From NCBI RefSeq assembly GCF_900116435.1, contig NZ_FPAZ01000019.1, positions 1 to 48,975 of the forward strand: a stretch of DNA of 48,975 nt. The letters run 5' to 3'. The position numbers and the translations under genes were made by a program. How positions within the stretch are numbered: the first letter of the stretch is position 1; each line of letters opens with the position of its first letter. The notes below the pieces were generated by a model. The model was given only the letters and a program-made list of their open reading frames with translations, did not search any database and was not told where the DNA came from. The stretch comes from Pseudoalteromonas lipolytica. GTDB taxonomy: Bacteria > Pseudomonadota > Gammaproteobacteria > Enterobacterales > Alteromonadaceae. Below, piece after piece: positions 41,837-48,975 of the stretch.

Positions 41837-42841
41837 ATGTCTTTTAAAATAGCAATTTTGGGATTTGGTTTAACAGGACGACTTACTGCTTTAGCACTCT
41901 CTAAAGTGCATCAAGTCAGCGTGTATGAGCAAGATGATCAACACGCAGCAAACAGTGCCGGAAATGTTGCTGCGGCTATGCTCGCACCGCTGGCTGAGTC
42001 GGTATTATGTGAGCAAGATATAGCGCTGCTGGGGCTGGCGAGCATTCAACGCTGGCAGCAGATTATTAGTGAACTGGATGAGCCTGTGTATTTTCAGCAA
42101 GCGGGCAGTTTGGTAGTTGCTCATCAGCAAGATAAAGGCGATTTACACAGTTTTATTAGCCGCTTAAAACCATTAGCCGAGCATACAGCGGACACAGTGA
42201 GCAGCGCGCAAATAGCAGATCTTGAGCCTGAGCTTGCTGGACGCTTTCACCAAGGGGTGTATTTACCTTGCGAAGGCCAGCTCGATAACCAGGCCTTCTA
42301 TGCTGCGAGCTATAACCAATTAGTTGCTCGTCAAGTCAGCTTTAATTGGCACTCACACATTACTTTAACAGGTCATAAGGTGAATGGACAAAGTTATGAC
42401 TTTGTTTTTGATTGTCGGGGATTAGGGGCAAAAACAGCTTTACCTAGCCTTCGTGGTGTGAGGGGGGAAGTGGCACGCTTATATGCACCAGAAGTAAACC
42501 TGTCTCGGCCAGTACGCCTTATGCATCCGCGCTACCCCATTTATATTGCACCTAAACCGAATCATCAGTTTGTGATTGGCGCGACTGAAATTGAATCGCA
42601 CGACACAGGTAAAGTCACCGTGCGCTCAGCACTTGAGTTATTGTCGGCGGCTTATACGGTTCACAGTGGTTTTGCTGAAGCGCGTATTGAAAGTTTGCAA
42701 TCAGGGCTTCGTCCTGCATTTGCAGATAACCGTCCACAGGTGACCCGAGAAGGGAGAGTTATAAGCCTTAATGGCTTGTATCGTCATGGTTATTTGTTAG
42801 CGCCTTATGTTGTCGATGAAGCAATTAGCTTAATGACTTAG
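41837..42841 (+). CDS. thiO: FAD-dependent glycine oxidase-like protein ThiO
   Basis: 334 residues. The FAD-binding Rossmann motif is GFGLTGRLTALAL near the N terminus, followed by an SAGNVAAAMLAPLAE segment, and the family C-terminal RPQVTREGRVI ... NGLYRHGYLLAP. In thi operons ThiO oxidises glycine to dehydroglycine for thiazole formation, replacing the anaerobic tyrosine lyase ThiH, which is absent here. Translation start: no Shine-Dalgarno within the 60 nt before ATG because a palindromic repeat intervenes. Confidence 0.88.
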   Translation: MSFKIAILGFGLTGRLTALALSKVHQVSVYEQDDQHAANSAGNVAAAMLAPLAESVLCEQDIALLGLASIQRWQQIISELDEPVYFQQAGSLVVAHQQDKGDLHSFISRLKPLAEHTADTVSSAQIADLEPELAGRFHQGVYLPCEGQLDNQAFYAASYNQLVARQVSFNWHSHITLTGHKVNGQSYDFVFDCRGLGAKTALPSLRGVRGEVARLYAPEVNLSRPVRLMHPRYPIYIAPKPNHQFVIGATEIESHDTGKVTVRSALELLSAAYTVHSGFAEARIESLQSGLRPAFADNRPQVTREGRVISLNGLYRHGYLLAPYVVDEAISLMT

Positions 42842-42850
42842 GGGGTCATA

Positions 42851-43048
42851 ATGAAAATAGTAATAAATGGTCAATCAGCTGTTGTGGCTGAGCAAATATC
42901 GCTTAGCGAGGCTTTGGCAAACTATGGGGCTAGGCCGCCATTTGCTGTGGCTGTAAACGGCGACTTTGTACCACGCAGCCAATGCGAAATAAAAACTCTT
43001 AACGAGGGTGACAGCATTGAGCTTCTGTCACCCATTCAAGGAGGTTAG
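42851..43048 (+). CDS. thiS: Sulfur carrier protein ThiS
   Basis: A ubiquitin-like sulfur carrier of 65 residues ending in Gly-Gly (SPIQGG), which is adenylated by ThiF and thiocarboxylated. IVINGQSAVVAEQISLSEALANYGARPPFAVAVNGDFVPRSQ is the beta-grasp core. The start lies 9 nt after the thiO stop with GGGG upstream. The codons for the final Gly-Gly (GGA GGT) are part of the AAGGAGG ribosome site of thiG. Confidence 0.95.
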   Translation: MKIVINGQSAVVAEQISLSEALANYGARPPFAVAVNGDFVPRSQCEIKTLNEGDSIELLSPIQGG

Positions 43049-43049
43049 C

Positions 43050-43832
43050 ATGGATAGTTTTACTCTTTATGGTGAACAAATACGCAGCCGCTTACTCATC
43101 GGTTCTGCATTGTATCCTTCGCCCAGTATAATGACAGAATCAATTGTGGCCTCTGGGGCTGATATTGTTACCGTGTCATTAAGGCGCCAACAAAGTGCGC
43201 AAGCCGGCGATGATTTTTGGCAGTTAATAAAAAACACCGGGCTTAAAGTGCTCCCAAATACAGCAGGGTGTCACAGTGTGAAAGAAGCGGTTACTCTGGC
43301 TCAAATGTGCCGTGAGGTTTTTGCCACTGATTGGATCAAGCTTGAGCTGATTGGTGATGAATATAATTTGCAGCCCGATCCTTTTGCGTTACTCGAAGCA
43401 ACAAAAATACTATTAGATGAGGGCTTTAAAGTACTGCCTTACTGCACCGATGACTTAGTGTTATGCCAGCGTCTTGCTGATTTAGGCTGTGAAGTGCTGA
43501 TGCCTTGGGGGGCGCCTATTGGAACAGGTAAAGGGTTACTGAACCCCTATAACCTAAGAATGATCCGAGAGCGTTTACCTAGTCATACCTTAATCGTTGA
43601 TGCTGGATTAGGGTTACCTTCGCATGCCTGCCAAGCCCTTGAATTAGGGTATGATGCGGTATTATTAAATTCGGCAATCGCTGGAGCTGGGTGCCCAGTT
43701 ACAATGAGCCATGCATTTCGCAGTGCCGTTGAGGCAGGCAGATACAGCTATTTAGCCAAAGCGATGCCCGAAAAAGACGTAGCCAGCCCATCAACACCTA
43801 CTATGGGCATGCCATTTTGGCATCAAAATTAA
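43050..43832 (+). CDS. thiG: Thiazole synthase
   Basis: 260 residues. It forms the thiazole phosphate from DXP, dehydroglycine and ThiS thiocarboxylate. TIM barrel with VLPNTAGCHSVKEAV, TDWIKLELIGD (family Schiff-base Lys region), PWGAPIGTG and VDAGLGLPSHA. The ATG at 43050 lies 5 nt after AAGGAGG (43038-43044), which is formed by the end of thiS. A longer in-frame reading from 43008 would overlap thiS and is not preferred. Confidence 0.95.
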   Translation: MDSFTLYGEQIRSRLLIGSALYPSPSIMTESIVASGADIVTVSLRRQQSAQAGDDFWQLIKNTGLKVLPNTAGCHSVKEAVTLAQMCREVFATDWIKLELIGDEYNLQPDPFALLEATKILLDEGFKVLPYCTDDLVLCQRLADLGCEVLMPWGAPIGTGKGLLNPYNLRMIRERLPSHTLIVDAGLGLPSHACQALELGYDAVLLNSAIAGAGCPVTMSHAFRSAVEAGRYSYLAKAMPEKDVASPSTPTMGMPFWHQN

Positions 43833-43845
43833 AGATGAGGAAAAC

Positions 43846-45375
43846 ATGAATCAGGTTGTATGGAGCATAGCGGGATCTGATTCCGGCGGCGGGGCTGGAA
43901 TTCAAGCCGATATTAAAGCGATGCAAAGCTTTTCAGTGCATTGCTGCACCGTGATCACAGCTTTAACAGCACAAAATAGTTTAGGTGTTGAGGCCTTAAA
44001 TCCCATTTCAACTGAGGTGATTGAATCTCAATTACAAGCTTTAGTAACCGATATGCCCGCCACAGTGATAAAAATCGGCATGTTGGCGAATGTGCAGCAA
44101 ATTCAGTTAATAAGTGAACATTTAAAACATTATAAAAACACCTGGGAAGTGCCGCCTTTGGTTGTCTATGACCCAGTGGCGATAGCCTCCAGTGGCGATT
44201 TACTCACAGAAGAAGATACCGTGAGTGCAATTAAAGAGTGTTTATTACCGTGGGTAGATGTTGTTACACCCAATACCCACGAAACGCAGTTACTGACCGG
44301 AGTGTATTTAATTGGCCCAAGTGCAGTAAAAGAAGCTGCGCAAAAGCTGCAAAGTTATGGCGCAAAATCGGTCATCATCAAAGGTGGTCATTGGGACTAC
44401 CCAAGTGGTTATTGCATCGATTACTGCCTGCAAGATACACACGAATACTGGCTTGGAAATGAAAAAATTCAAACACCGCATAGCCATGGCACCGGGTGTA
44501 GTATGGCCTCAGTGATTGCTGCTTGCCTAGCAAAGCGTTATCCACTGAAAGACGCATTTATTCTCGCAAAAGCGTATATAAACCAAGGTTTAAAAGCGGC
44601 AGTGCGTTACGGTGAAGGAATTGGCCCTGTTGCACACACTCATTTTCCGGTTAATTTAGCAGATTACCCACAAGTGATTGAAGCGGGGAGTTGGCTTGGT
44701 GATGAACTCGACTTTGATCACCCTAGCAATTTTACTATGGCGGCTGGTTTTGCTGAGTGTCAGTCTAAAAAGCTCGGCTTATATGCAGTGGTCGACAGTG
44801 TTGATTGGTTAGAAAAGTGTTTAGCTGAAGGCGTTAAAACCGTACAGCTACGAATGAAAAATACAGATGATGCAACGCTAGATGAGGCCATTGCCAGTGC
44901 TGTTATGCTTGGTCAAAAATACGATGCGCAGGTGTATATTAATGACTATTGGCAACTGGCGATTAAGCACGGTGCTTATGGAGTTCATTTAGGCCAAGAA
45001 GACCTACAAACGGCTAATTTAATTGAAATAAAAGAGGCTGGCTTGCGTTTAGGCGTCTCGACCCATGGTTTTTATGAAATGCTGCGCGCCCATAATTATC
45101 GCCCGAGCTACATGGCATTTGGTGCAATTTACCCAACCACCACAAAAGACATGACAGGGCAAATTCAAGGCCTAGAAAAGCTTGAAAAATTTGTCCCGTT
45201 AATGGCCGACTACCCAACAGTTGCCATTGGTGGCATTGATGTGTCACGTGCAGAGCAAGTGGCAAATACCGGGGTAGGCAGTGTGGCTGTGGTGCGAGCA
45301 ATTACCGAAGCCGAAGATTACCCCTCAGCGATTGCTAAACTCAAACAATGTGTTGAAGGCGACTCAGAAGCATGA
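43846..45375 (+). CDS. thiDE: Fused HMP(-P) kinase and thiamine phosphate synthase (ThiD-ThiE)
   Basis: 509 residues in one chain. ThiD (about 1-268) has IAGSDSGGGAGIQADIK and the catalytic loop HSHGTGCSMAS (HGTGC 214-218). A linker (about 270-305) leads to ThiE (about 308-505) with LYAVVD, VQLRMK, YINDYWQLAIKHGAYGVHLGQEDL, LGVSTHG, YPTTTKD and VAIGGID. It makes HMP-PP and joins it to thiazole phosphate. The fusion makes separate thiD and thiE unnecessary in the operon. It overlaps thiF by 4 nt (ATGA). Confidence 0.95.
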   Translation: MNQVVWSIAGSDSGGGAGIQADIKAMQSFSVHCCTVITALTAQNSLGVEALNPISTEVIESQLQALVTDMPATVIKIGMLANVQQIQLISEHLKHYKNTWEVPPLVVYDPVAIASSGDLLTEEDTVSAIKECLLPWVDVVTPNTHETQLLTGVYLIGPSAVKEAAQKLQSYGAKSVIIKGGHWDYPSGYCIDYCLQDTHEYWLGNEKIQTPHSHGTGCSMASVIAACLAKRYPLKDAFILAKAYINQGLKAAVRYGEGIGPVAHTHFPVNLADYPQVIEAGSWLGDELDFDHPSNFTMAAGFAECQSKKLGLYAVVDSVDWLEKCLAEGVKTVQLRMKNTDDATLDEAIASAVMLGQKYDAQVYINDYWQLAIKHGAYGVHLGQEDLQTANLIEIKEAGLRLGVSTHGFYEMLRAHNYRPSYMAFGAIYPTTTKDMTGQIQGLEKLEKFVPLMADYPTVAIGGIDVSRAEQVANTGVGSVAVVRAITEAEDYPSAIAKLKQCVEGDSEA

Positions 45376-46127
45376 GTGCGTTAAGCGATAAAGAGCGCAT
45401 ACGTTACAGCCGCCATTTAATGCTTAAAGAAGTGGGATTGGAGGGGCAGCAAATATTAAAGACCGCACATATTGCGGTGGTAGGTGCTGGTGGGCTTGGC
45501 TCACCTGCGCTACTTTATTTAGCTGCGGCTGGTGTGGGTAAGCTCACGTTGGTTGATAATGACAATGTCGAGCTTTCAAATTTACAGCGACAAATTTTGT
45601 ATAAAGTTAATCACTTAGGGCAAGCAAAAACACAGGCAGCCTCGAAAGTGTTAGCAAGCTTAAATAACCAAATTAGTATTGAGCCCATTTGCCAAAGACT
45701 TGATGAAAAAAACCTTGCAGACGTTTTACAAGGGGCCGACATCGTACTCGATTGCAGTGATAACTTTGCCACTCGTTACTTAATTAATCGCTATTGTTTA
45801 GCGCACACAATCCCGCTCATTTCAGCCGCTGCGATTGCCACACAAGGGCAACTAATGTGCTTTGACTTTCGCAATTCCGACAGCCCCTGTTATGGCTGCG
45901 TATTCCCGCAAACAGATGATCAACCAGTATTAAATTGTGATAACGCGGGTGTAATAAGCCCATTACTGGGAGTCATGGGCAGTATGCAAAGCTTACTGGC
46001 GGTTAATATACTGTTAGGCCATAAAACGGGCAGCGAGTTTATTCAATTTGATGGGCTGACTTTACAGCAGCTACGTTTTACACCTCACAAAGATAGCGAA
46101 TGCGCAGAATGCAAAAAGCAGGCTTGA
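45372..46127 (+). CDS. thiF: ThiS adenylyltransferase ThiF
   Basis: An E1-like enzyme of 251 residues that adenylates the ThiS C terminus. The nucleotide-binding motif is VVGAGGLGSPALLYLAAAG, then LVDNDNVELSNLQRQ with the conserved Asp and Arg. Zinc-binding Cys pairs are CYGC (near 174-177) and CAEC near the end. It closes the operon. ThiI is not in this window. The last codons form part of a terminator stem. Confidence 0.92.
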   Translation: MSALSDKERIRYSRHLMLKEVGLEGQQILKTAHIAVVGAGGLGSPALLYLAAAGVGKLTLVDNDNVELSNLQRQILYKVNHLGQAKTQAASKVLASLNNQISIEPICQRLDEKNLADVLQGADIVLDCSDNFATRYLINRYCLAHTIPLISAAAIATQGQLMCFDFRNSDSPCYGCVFPQTDDQPVLNCDNAGVISPLLGVMGSMQSLLAVNILLGHKTGSEFIQFDGLTLQQLRFTPHKDSECAECKKQA

Positions 46128-46139
46128 AGCCTGCTTTTT
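46113..46139. terminator. Bidirectional terminator with the thiF stop codon in its loop
   Basis: A5 (46113-46117), GCAGGCT (46118-46124), loop TGA = stop codon of thiF (46125-46127), AGCCTGC (46128-46134), T5. It serves thiF and the convergent psd. Confidence 0.88.
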
Positions 46140-46161
46140 AATTTTTGTATAACTAAGATGG

Positions 46162-47028
46162 TTAGTCTTTGATTGTCGCAAATGGTGTGCCCATGCGAGT
46201 GATTGTTTCTGGGTGTTGGTCAGATAAAAACTCAGCTTGGTTTGCACCCCAGGCTAAAATCACGGTAGACCCTAACTTAAAGCGACCCATTTCTTCGCCT
46301 TTTTTCAAAGTGATTGCGTTATCACCTTTGGTAGGGTAGTTCCAGCTGAATACATCTTTACCGGCAGGTGGTGTAACGGTACCTGCCCATATGGTTTCGA
46401 TGCTGGCTACAATCGTTGCACCTACCAGTACCATCGCAAGTGGGCCTATGTCAGTTTCGAAAATTGCAACCACACGTTCATTACGCGCAAATAAGTTAGG
46501 GACGTTTTGCGCCGTAAGCGGATTCACTGAGAATAAATCACCTGGTACATAAATCATTTTACTCAGCGTACCATCAATCGGCATGTGAATACGGTGATAG
46601 TCTTTCGGTGCTAAATAGATTGTTGCGAACTTACCACCCAAAAATGGCACGGTATCGTCTTCGTTACCACCTAGTAATGCCTGTAAGCTGTAGTCGTGCC
46701 CTTTAGCTTGAATTATTTGACCATCTACCACATCACCTAATTGGCTAATCGCACCATCAACTGGGTGAGCAATAATGTCTTTTTCTTCTGCAAGTGGGCG
46801 AATACCTTCCTTTAAAGGGCGAGTAAAAAATTCATTAAAGGTTTTGTAATGAGCTGGATCGGGGTATTTAGCCTCACTCATATCAATTTTATATTGTTTG
46901 ATGAATAGCTTGATTAACGCCGTGGTTAAGCCACCCGCTTTCGCTGCTGCTAACTTGCCGACCATGCGCGAAATGAAATGTTTTGGCATGGCATACTGCA
47001 TGGCAATTTTGAATTTATCTAAACTCAC
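46162..47028 (-). CDS. psd: Phosphatidylserine decarboxylase proenzyme
   Basis: 288 residues. An inner-membrane pyruvoyl enzyme that makes phosphatidylethanolamine. The self-cleavage motif LGST has Gly253-Ser254, the same position as in E. coli, where cleavage forms the pyruvoyl group. HPVDGAISQLG and PKDYHRIHMP hold the catalytic Asp and His. It starts 18 nt after rsgA ends, so rsgA-psd is probably one operon. Confidence 0.94.
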   Translation of the reverse strand: MSLDKFKIAMQYAMPKHFISRMVGKLAAAKAGGLTTALIKLFIKQYKIDMSEAKYPDPAHYKTFNEFFTRPLKEGIRPLAEEKDIIAHPVDGAISQLGDVVDGQIIQAKGHDYSLQALLGGNEDDTVPFLGGKFATIYLAPKDYHRIHMPIDGTLSKMIYVPGDLFSVNPLTAQNVPNLFARNERVVAIFETDIGPLAMVLVGATIVASIETIWAGTVTPPAGKDVFSWNYPTKGDNAITLKKGEEMGRFKLGSTVILAWGANQAEFLSDQHPETITRMGTPFATIKD

Positions 47029-47046
47029 TTGTTATTTCCTAAATAG

Positions 47047-48105
47047 TTATACGCGAGGAGCGCGTGCACCCGCACGGCCATCGGCCATAGTTTCTAAAAT
47101 TCGGTGGTAACTGTCAAAACGAAGTTCTGAAATATCTCCATCATCAACCGCTTGGCGAATGATACAGCCCGGATCATTTAGATGTTTACAGTCACGAAAA
47201 CGACAGCCGCCAATAAAGTCACGGAACTCTTTAAAGCACCAAGTTACGCGTTCAACATCTAAATGCCATAGGCCAAACTCACGGATCCCTGGTGAATCAA
47301 TAAGGTTACCGCCAGAGGGTAAGTGATGTAAACGTGATACGGTTGTTGTGTGTTGCCCAAGACCACTATTTTCAGAGACTTCCTGAGTTAAAATAGCGGC
47401 GTCGGGTAAAACAGTATTAACTAATGTTGATTTACCCACACCACTTTGACCCACAAAGATGCTGTTTTTATCTATTAACGTTTGTTTAAGCTCATCAATA
47501 CCTTGGCCCGTTTTATTACTGACGAGTAATACTTGATAGCCCAGTTCACGATAAATATCGAGAATTTCATTAATATAGGCGAGTCCTTCATCGTCAATTA
47601 AATCGATTTTGTTGAGCACTAAAATCGGCTCTATGCCCATGTCTTCACAGGCAACTAAATAACGGTCGATAATGTTAGGAGTAAACTCAGGTAATACCGC
47701 TGACACCATTAAAATTTGGTCGATATTAGCTGCAACGACTTTCACTCCGTCATAAAAATCTGGACGTGTAAGCTGCGAGCGACGTTCGTGAGTTGCTTCG
47801 ATGACACCGGCTAAGTCACCCTCACTCACTTTGGCGCGACGAAATATCACTTCATCCCCGCAAACAAGGCTTGATACAGTGCGACGAATGTTACAGCGCA
47901 GCACATCACCAGAGTCCGTTTCGATATCTGCATGTTGTCCAAAACGGCTTAATACAACGGCATTTTCAGCAGGGCCTAAATTGTCGTTTTGCCATTGCAC
48001 GGCTGCGCCCTTGTCTTGCTTTTTATCAGCATTAGACAAACGTTTTTGATGATTGGCCTTAATCCGACGAGACTGGCCTTTACTTAATTTCTTTTGTTTT
48101 GCCAC
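47047..48105 (-). CDS. rsgA: Ribosome small subunit-dependent GTPase A
   Basis: 352 residues. A circularly permuted GTPase in 30S maturation: motif order is G4 NKID, G5-like SNKTG, G1 GQSGVGKSTL, G3 DSPGIREFG. An N-terminal basic tail (KQKKLSKGQSRRIKANHQKR) and OB domain precede it. The C-terminal zinc site is CRFRDCKHLNDPGC. The start is GTG at 48105 with a weak ribosome site. Divergent from orn, as in E. coli. Confidence 0.94.
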   Translation of the reverse strand: MAKQKKLSKGQSRRIKANHQKRLSNADKKQDKGAAVQWQNDNLGPAENAVVLSRFGQHADIETDSGDVLRCNIRRTVSSLVCGDEVIFRRAKVSEGDLAGVIEATHERRSQLTRPDFYDGVKVVAANIDQILMVSAVLPEFTPNIIDRYLVACEDMGIEPILVLNKIDLIDDEGLAYINEILDIYRELGYQVLLVSNKTGQGIDELKQTLIDKNSIFVGQSGVGKSTLVNTVLPDAAILTQEVSENSGLGQHTTTVSRLHHLPSGGNLIDSPGIREFGLWHLDVERVTWCFKEFRDFIGGCRFRDCKHLNDPGCIIRQAVDDGDISELRFDSYHRILETMADGRAGARAPRV

Positions 48106-48227
48106 TTTTGGCCTATAACTTGATTAAATGTCGGGCTTTTTGAAAAAAAAGCTTTAGGTCGACTGATGATACTAATATGATATATCTAAATGCGTTGGAT
48201 CTAAAGGAAAGCACCGCTAAGGTAACT

Positions 48228-48773
48228 ATGTCTTTTCATAAATCAAATCTTATCTGGCTCGACCTGGAAATGACTGGCCTCGAACCAGCAACAGATAAAA
48301 TACTCGAAATTGCCACTGTTGTCACCGACAGTGAGTTAAACATCTTGGCTGAAGGCCCTGTTATTGCTATTCATCAAAGCGATGAATTACTTGATGGCAT
48401 GGACGAGTGGTGTACGACCCAACATGGTCAATCAGGTTTAACAGCCCGCTGCAAAGCCAGTTCTTTCACTGAGCAAGATGCCATTGAGCAAACATTGGCG
48501 TTTTTGAAACAGTGGGTACCTGCTGGCGCATCGCCTATGTGCGGAAATTCAATCGGCCAAGATCGTCGATTCATGAATAAGTACATGCCGGAATTGGAAG
48601 ACTATTTTCATTATCGCAACCTTGATGTAAGCACTATTAAAGAGCTTGCGCGCCGCTGGAAGCCTGAGGTTCTTGCTCAAGTGAACAAAAAAGGTTCACA
48701 CCTTGCCCTTGATGATATAAAAGATTCAATTATGGAATTAAAGGTTTACCAAGAAAAATTCTTTAATTTGTAA
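48228..48773 (+). CDS. orn: Oligoribonuclease
   Basis: A DEDDh 3'-5' exonuclease that degrades 2-5 nt RNAs and pGpG. 181 residues from ATG 48228, the same length as E. coli Orn; a longer reading from 48177 lacks support, while AAGGT stands before 48228. LIWLDLEMTGLEPATDKILEIA contains the first Asp and Glu, and NSIGQDRRFM and HLALDDIKDSI the remaining Asp/His residues. Clearance of pGpG links it to c-di-GMP turnover. Confidence 0.95.
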   Translation: MSFHKSNLIWLDLEMTGLEPATDKILEIATVVTDSELNILAEGPVIAIHQSDELLDGMDEWCTTQHGQSGLTARCKASSFTEQDAIEQTLAFLKQWVPAGASPMCGNSIGQDRRFMNKYMPELEDYFHYRNLDVSTIKELARRWKPEVLAQVNKKGSHLALDDIKDSIMELKVYQEKFFNL

Positions 48774-48780
48774 AAAACAT

Positions 48781-48808
48781 TTGCAAACACATCGGATTAT
48801 TGTAGAAT
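48781..48808 (+). promoter_or_regulatory. Strong tRNA-type promoter after orn
   Basis: -35 TTGCAA (48781-48786), 16-bp spacer, -10 TAGAAT (48803-48808), then a GC-rich discriminator CCTGCCCCGC. Start predicted near 48815. The transcript leader has an AAGAC...GTCTT hairpin enclosing TTAACCC/GGGTTAG (48821-48853). Confidence 0.75.
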
Positions 48809-48873
48809 CCTGCCCCGCTTAAGACGTTAACCCTCGCGGGGTTAGTGTGTCTTTAGCTAAACTTTATAGTTGA

Positions 48874-48944
48874 AATTTGTGGCACTAGCTCAGTTGCCAG
48901 AACGTTTTACCGCAACCTTTAGGTTGTGCACCAACGGACAAATT
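48874..48944 (+). pseudogene. tRNA-like relic between orn and the tRNA
   Basis: GTGGCACTAGCTCAGT (48879-48894) matches the 5' end of the following tRNA (48960-48975) at 15 of 16 bases. It is followed by non-tRNA sequence with GCAACC/GGTTGT and then GTGCACCA-like 3'-end wording. The whole is closed by a 7-bp stem AATTTGT (48874-48880)/ACAAATT (48938-48944). It has no anticodon arm that I can find. It looks like a deleted tRNA copy refolded into a different structure. Confidence 0.5.
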
Positions 48945-48959
48945 ACTGACTATTTGAAT

Positions 48960-48975
48960 GCGGCACTAGCTCAGT
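48960..48975 (+). tRNA. 5' end of a tRNA cut by the window edge
   Basis: GCGGCACTAGCTCAGT fits acceptor stem (GCGGCAC), TA, and the start of the D arm (GCTCAGT). The anticodon is outside the window. From the common gene order after orn in gammaproteobacteria it is probably tRNA-Gly(GCC), but this cannot be seen here. Confidence 0.6.

Noticed and set aside
43008..43049. Extended N terminus for ThiG
   Set aside because: It would overlap thiS, while AAGGAGG points precisely to the ATG at 43050.
1..48975. CRISPR array, prophage, insertion sequence or defence island
   Set aside because: No regularly spaced direct repeats, no transposase or integrase motifs, and almost every gene is a recognised housekeeping or lineage-typical gene.

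Overview
The window reads as a chromosomal core segment of a marine gammaproteobacterium of the order Alteromonadales, most likely Pseudoalteromonas or a close relative. This is inferred from moderate-to-low GC, many TTA/AAT-rich codons, close similarity of many products to Escherichia coli, Vibrio and Shewanella counterparts, and group-typical neighbours (DUF3016, DUF2489, a TonB receptor, GAF/GGDEF proteins). I see no prophage, insertion sequence, CRISPR array or toxin-antitoxin locus. The novelty is in RNA, leader and repeat structure rather than in a gene island.

Layout. 1-5.1 kb: a hybrid histidine kinase, an exported GVG-repeat protein, an orphan double ABC ATPase and a TraB/GumN protein. 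5.3-11 kb: the ilv operon, with promoter, ilvL leader peptide, attenuator, ilvG-ilvM-ilvD-ilvA and terminator. 11-20.5 kb: a membrane-anchored NMT1-like binding protein, a methyltransferase, beta carbonic anhydrase, ubiK, rep, a GAF-GAF-GGDEF-degenerate EAL protein, cytochrome c5 and elbB. 21-30.3 kb: polA, a structured sRNA candidate, yceI, DUF1285, engB, cytochrome c4, a CsrB/CsrC-like RNA, yihI, DUF2489 and hemN. From memory, this order matches the E. coli block polA-spf-yihA-csrC-yihI-hemN, so both RNAs sit where E. coli has Spot 42 and CsrC. 30.5-36.2 kb: tRNA-Ile(CAU), galE, small proteins and the complete EF-P beta-lysylation set epmB/efp/epmA. 36.3-39.5 kb: a TonB-dependent receptor, a thioesterase and a META lipoprotein. 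39.5-46.1 kb: a TPP riboswitch and thiC-thiO-thiS-thiG-thiDE-thiF. 46.1-48.8 kb: psd-rsgA and divergent orn. The end holds a tRNA promoter, a tRNA-like relic and the first bases of a tRNA.

Main points of interest. (1) A GGA-rich RNA with GGA motifs in hairpin loops, which should titrate CsrA. (2) A separate 115-nt RNA candidate at the spf position whose loop carries a C-rich anti-Shine-Dalgarno seed. (3) A 60-bp palindromic repeat lying exactly between the Shine-Dalgarno sequence and the start codon of thiO; without the hairpin the spacing would be a normal 7 nt. (4) A textbook ilv attenuator. (5) A class II FNR promoter geometry in front of hemN. (6) A tRNA-like relic ahead of the tRNA at the right edge.

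Functionally the window covers branched-chain amino-acid synthesis, thiamine synthesis under TPP control, EF-P activation for polyproline translation, anaerobic haem synthesis, c-type electron carriers, DNA repair and replication, and ribosome GTPases. Protein family calls rest on motif recognition from memory, not on a database search. RNA calls rest on hand-found stems, promoters and terminators.
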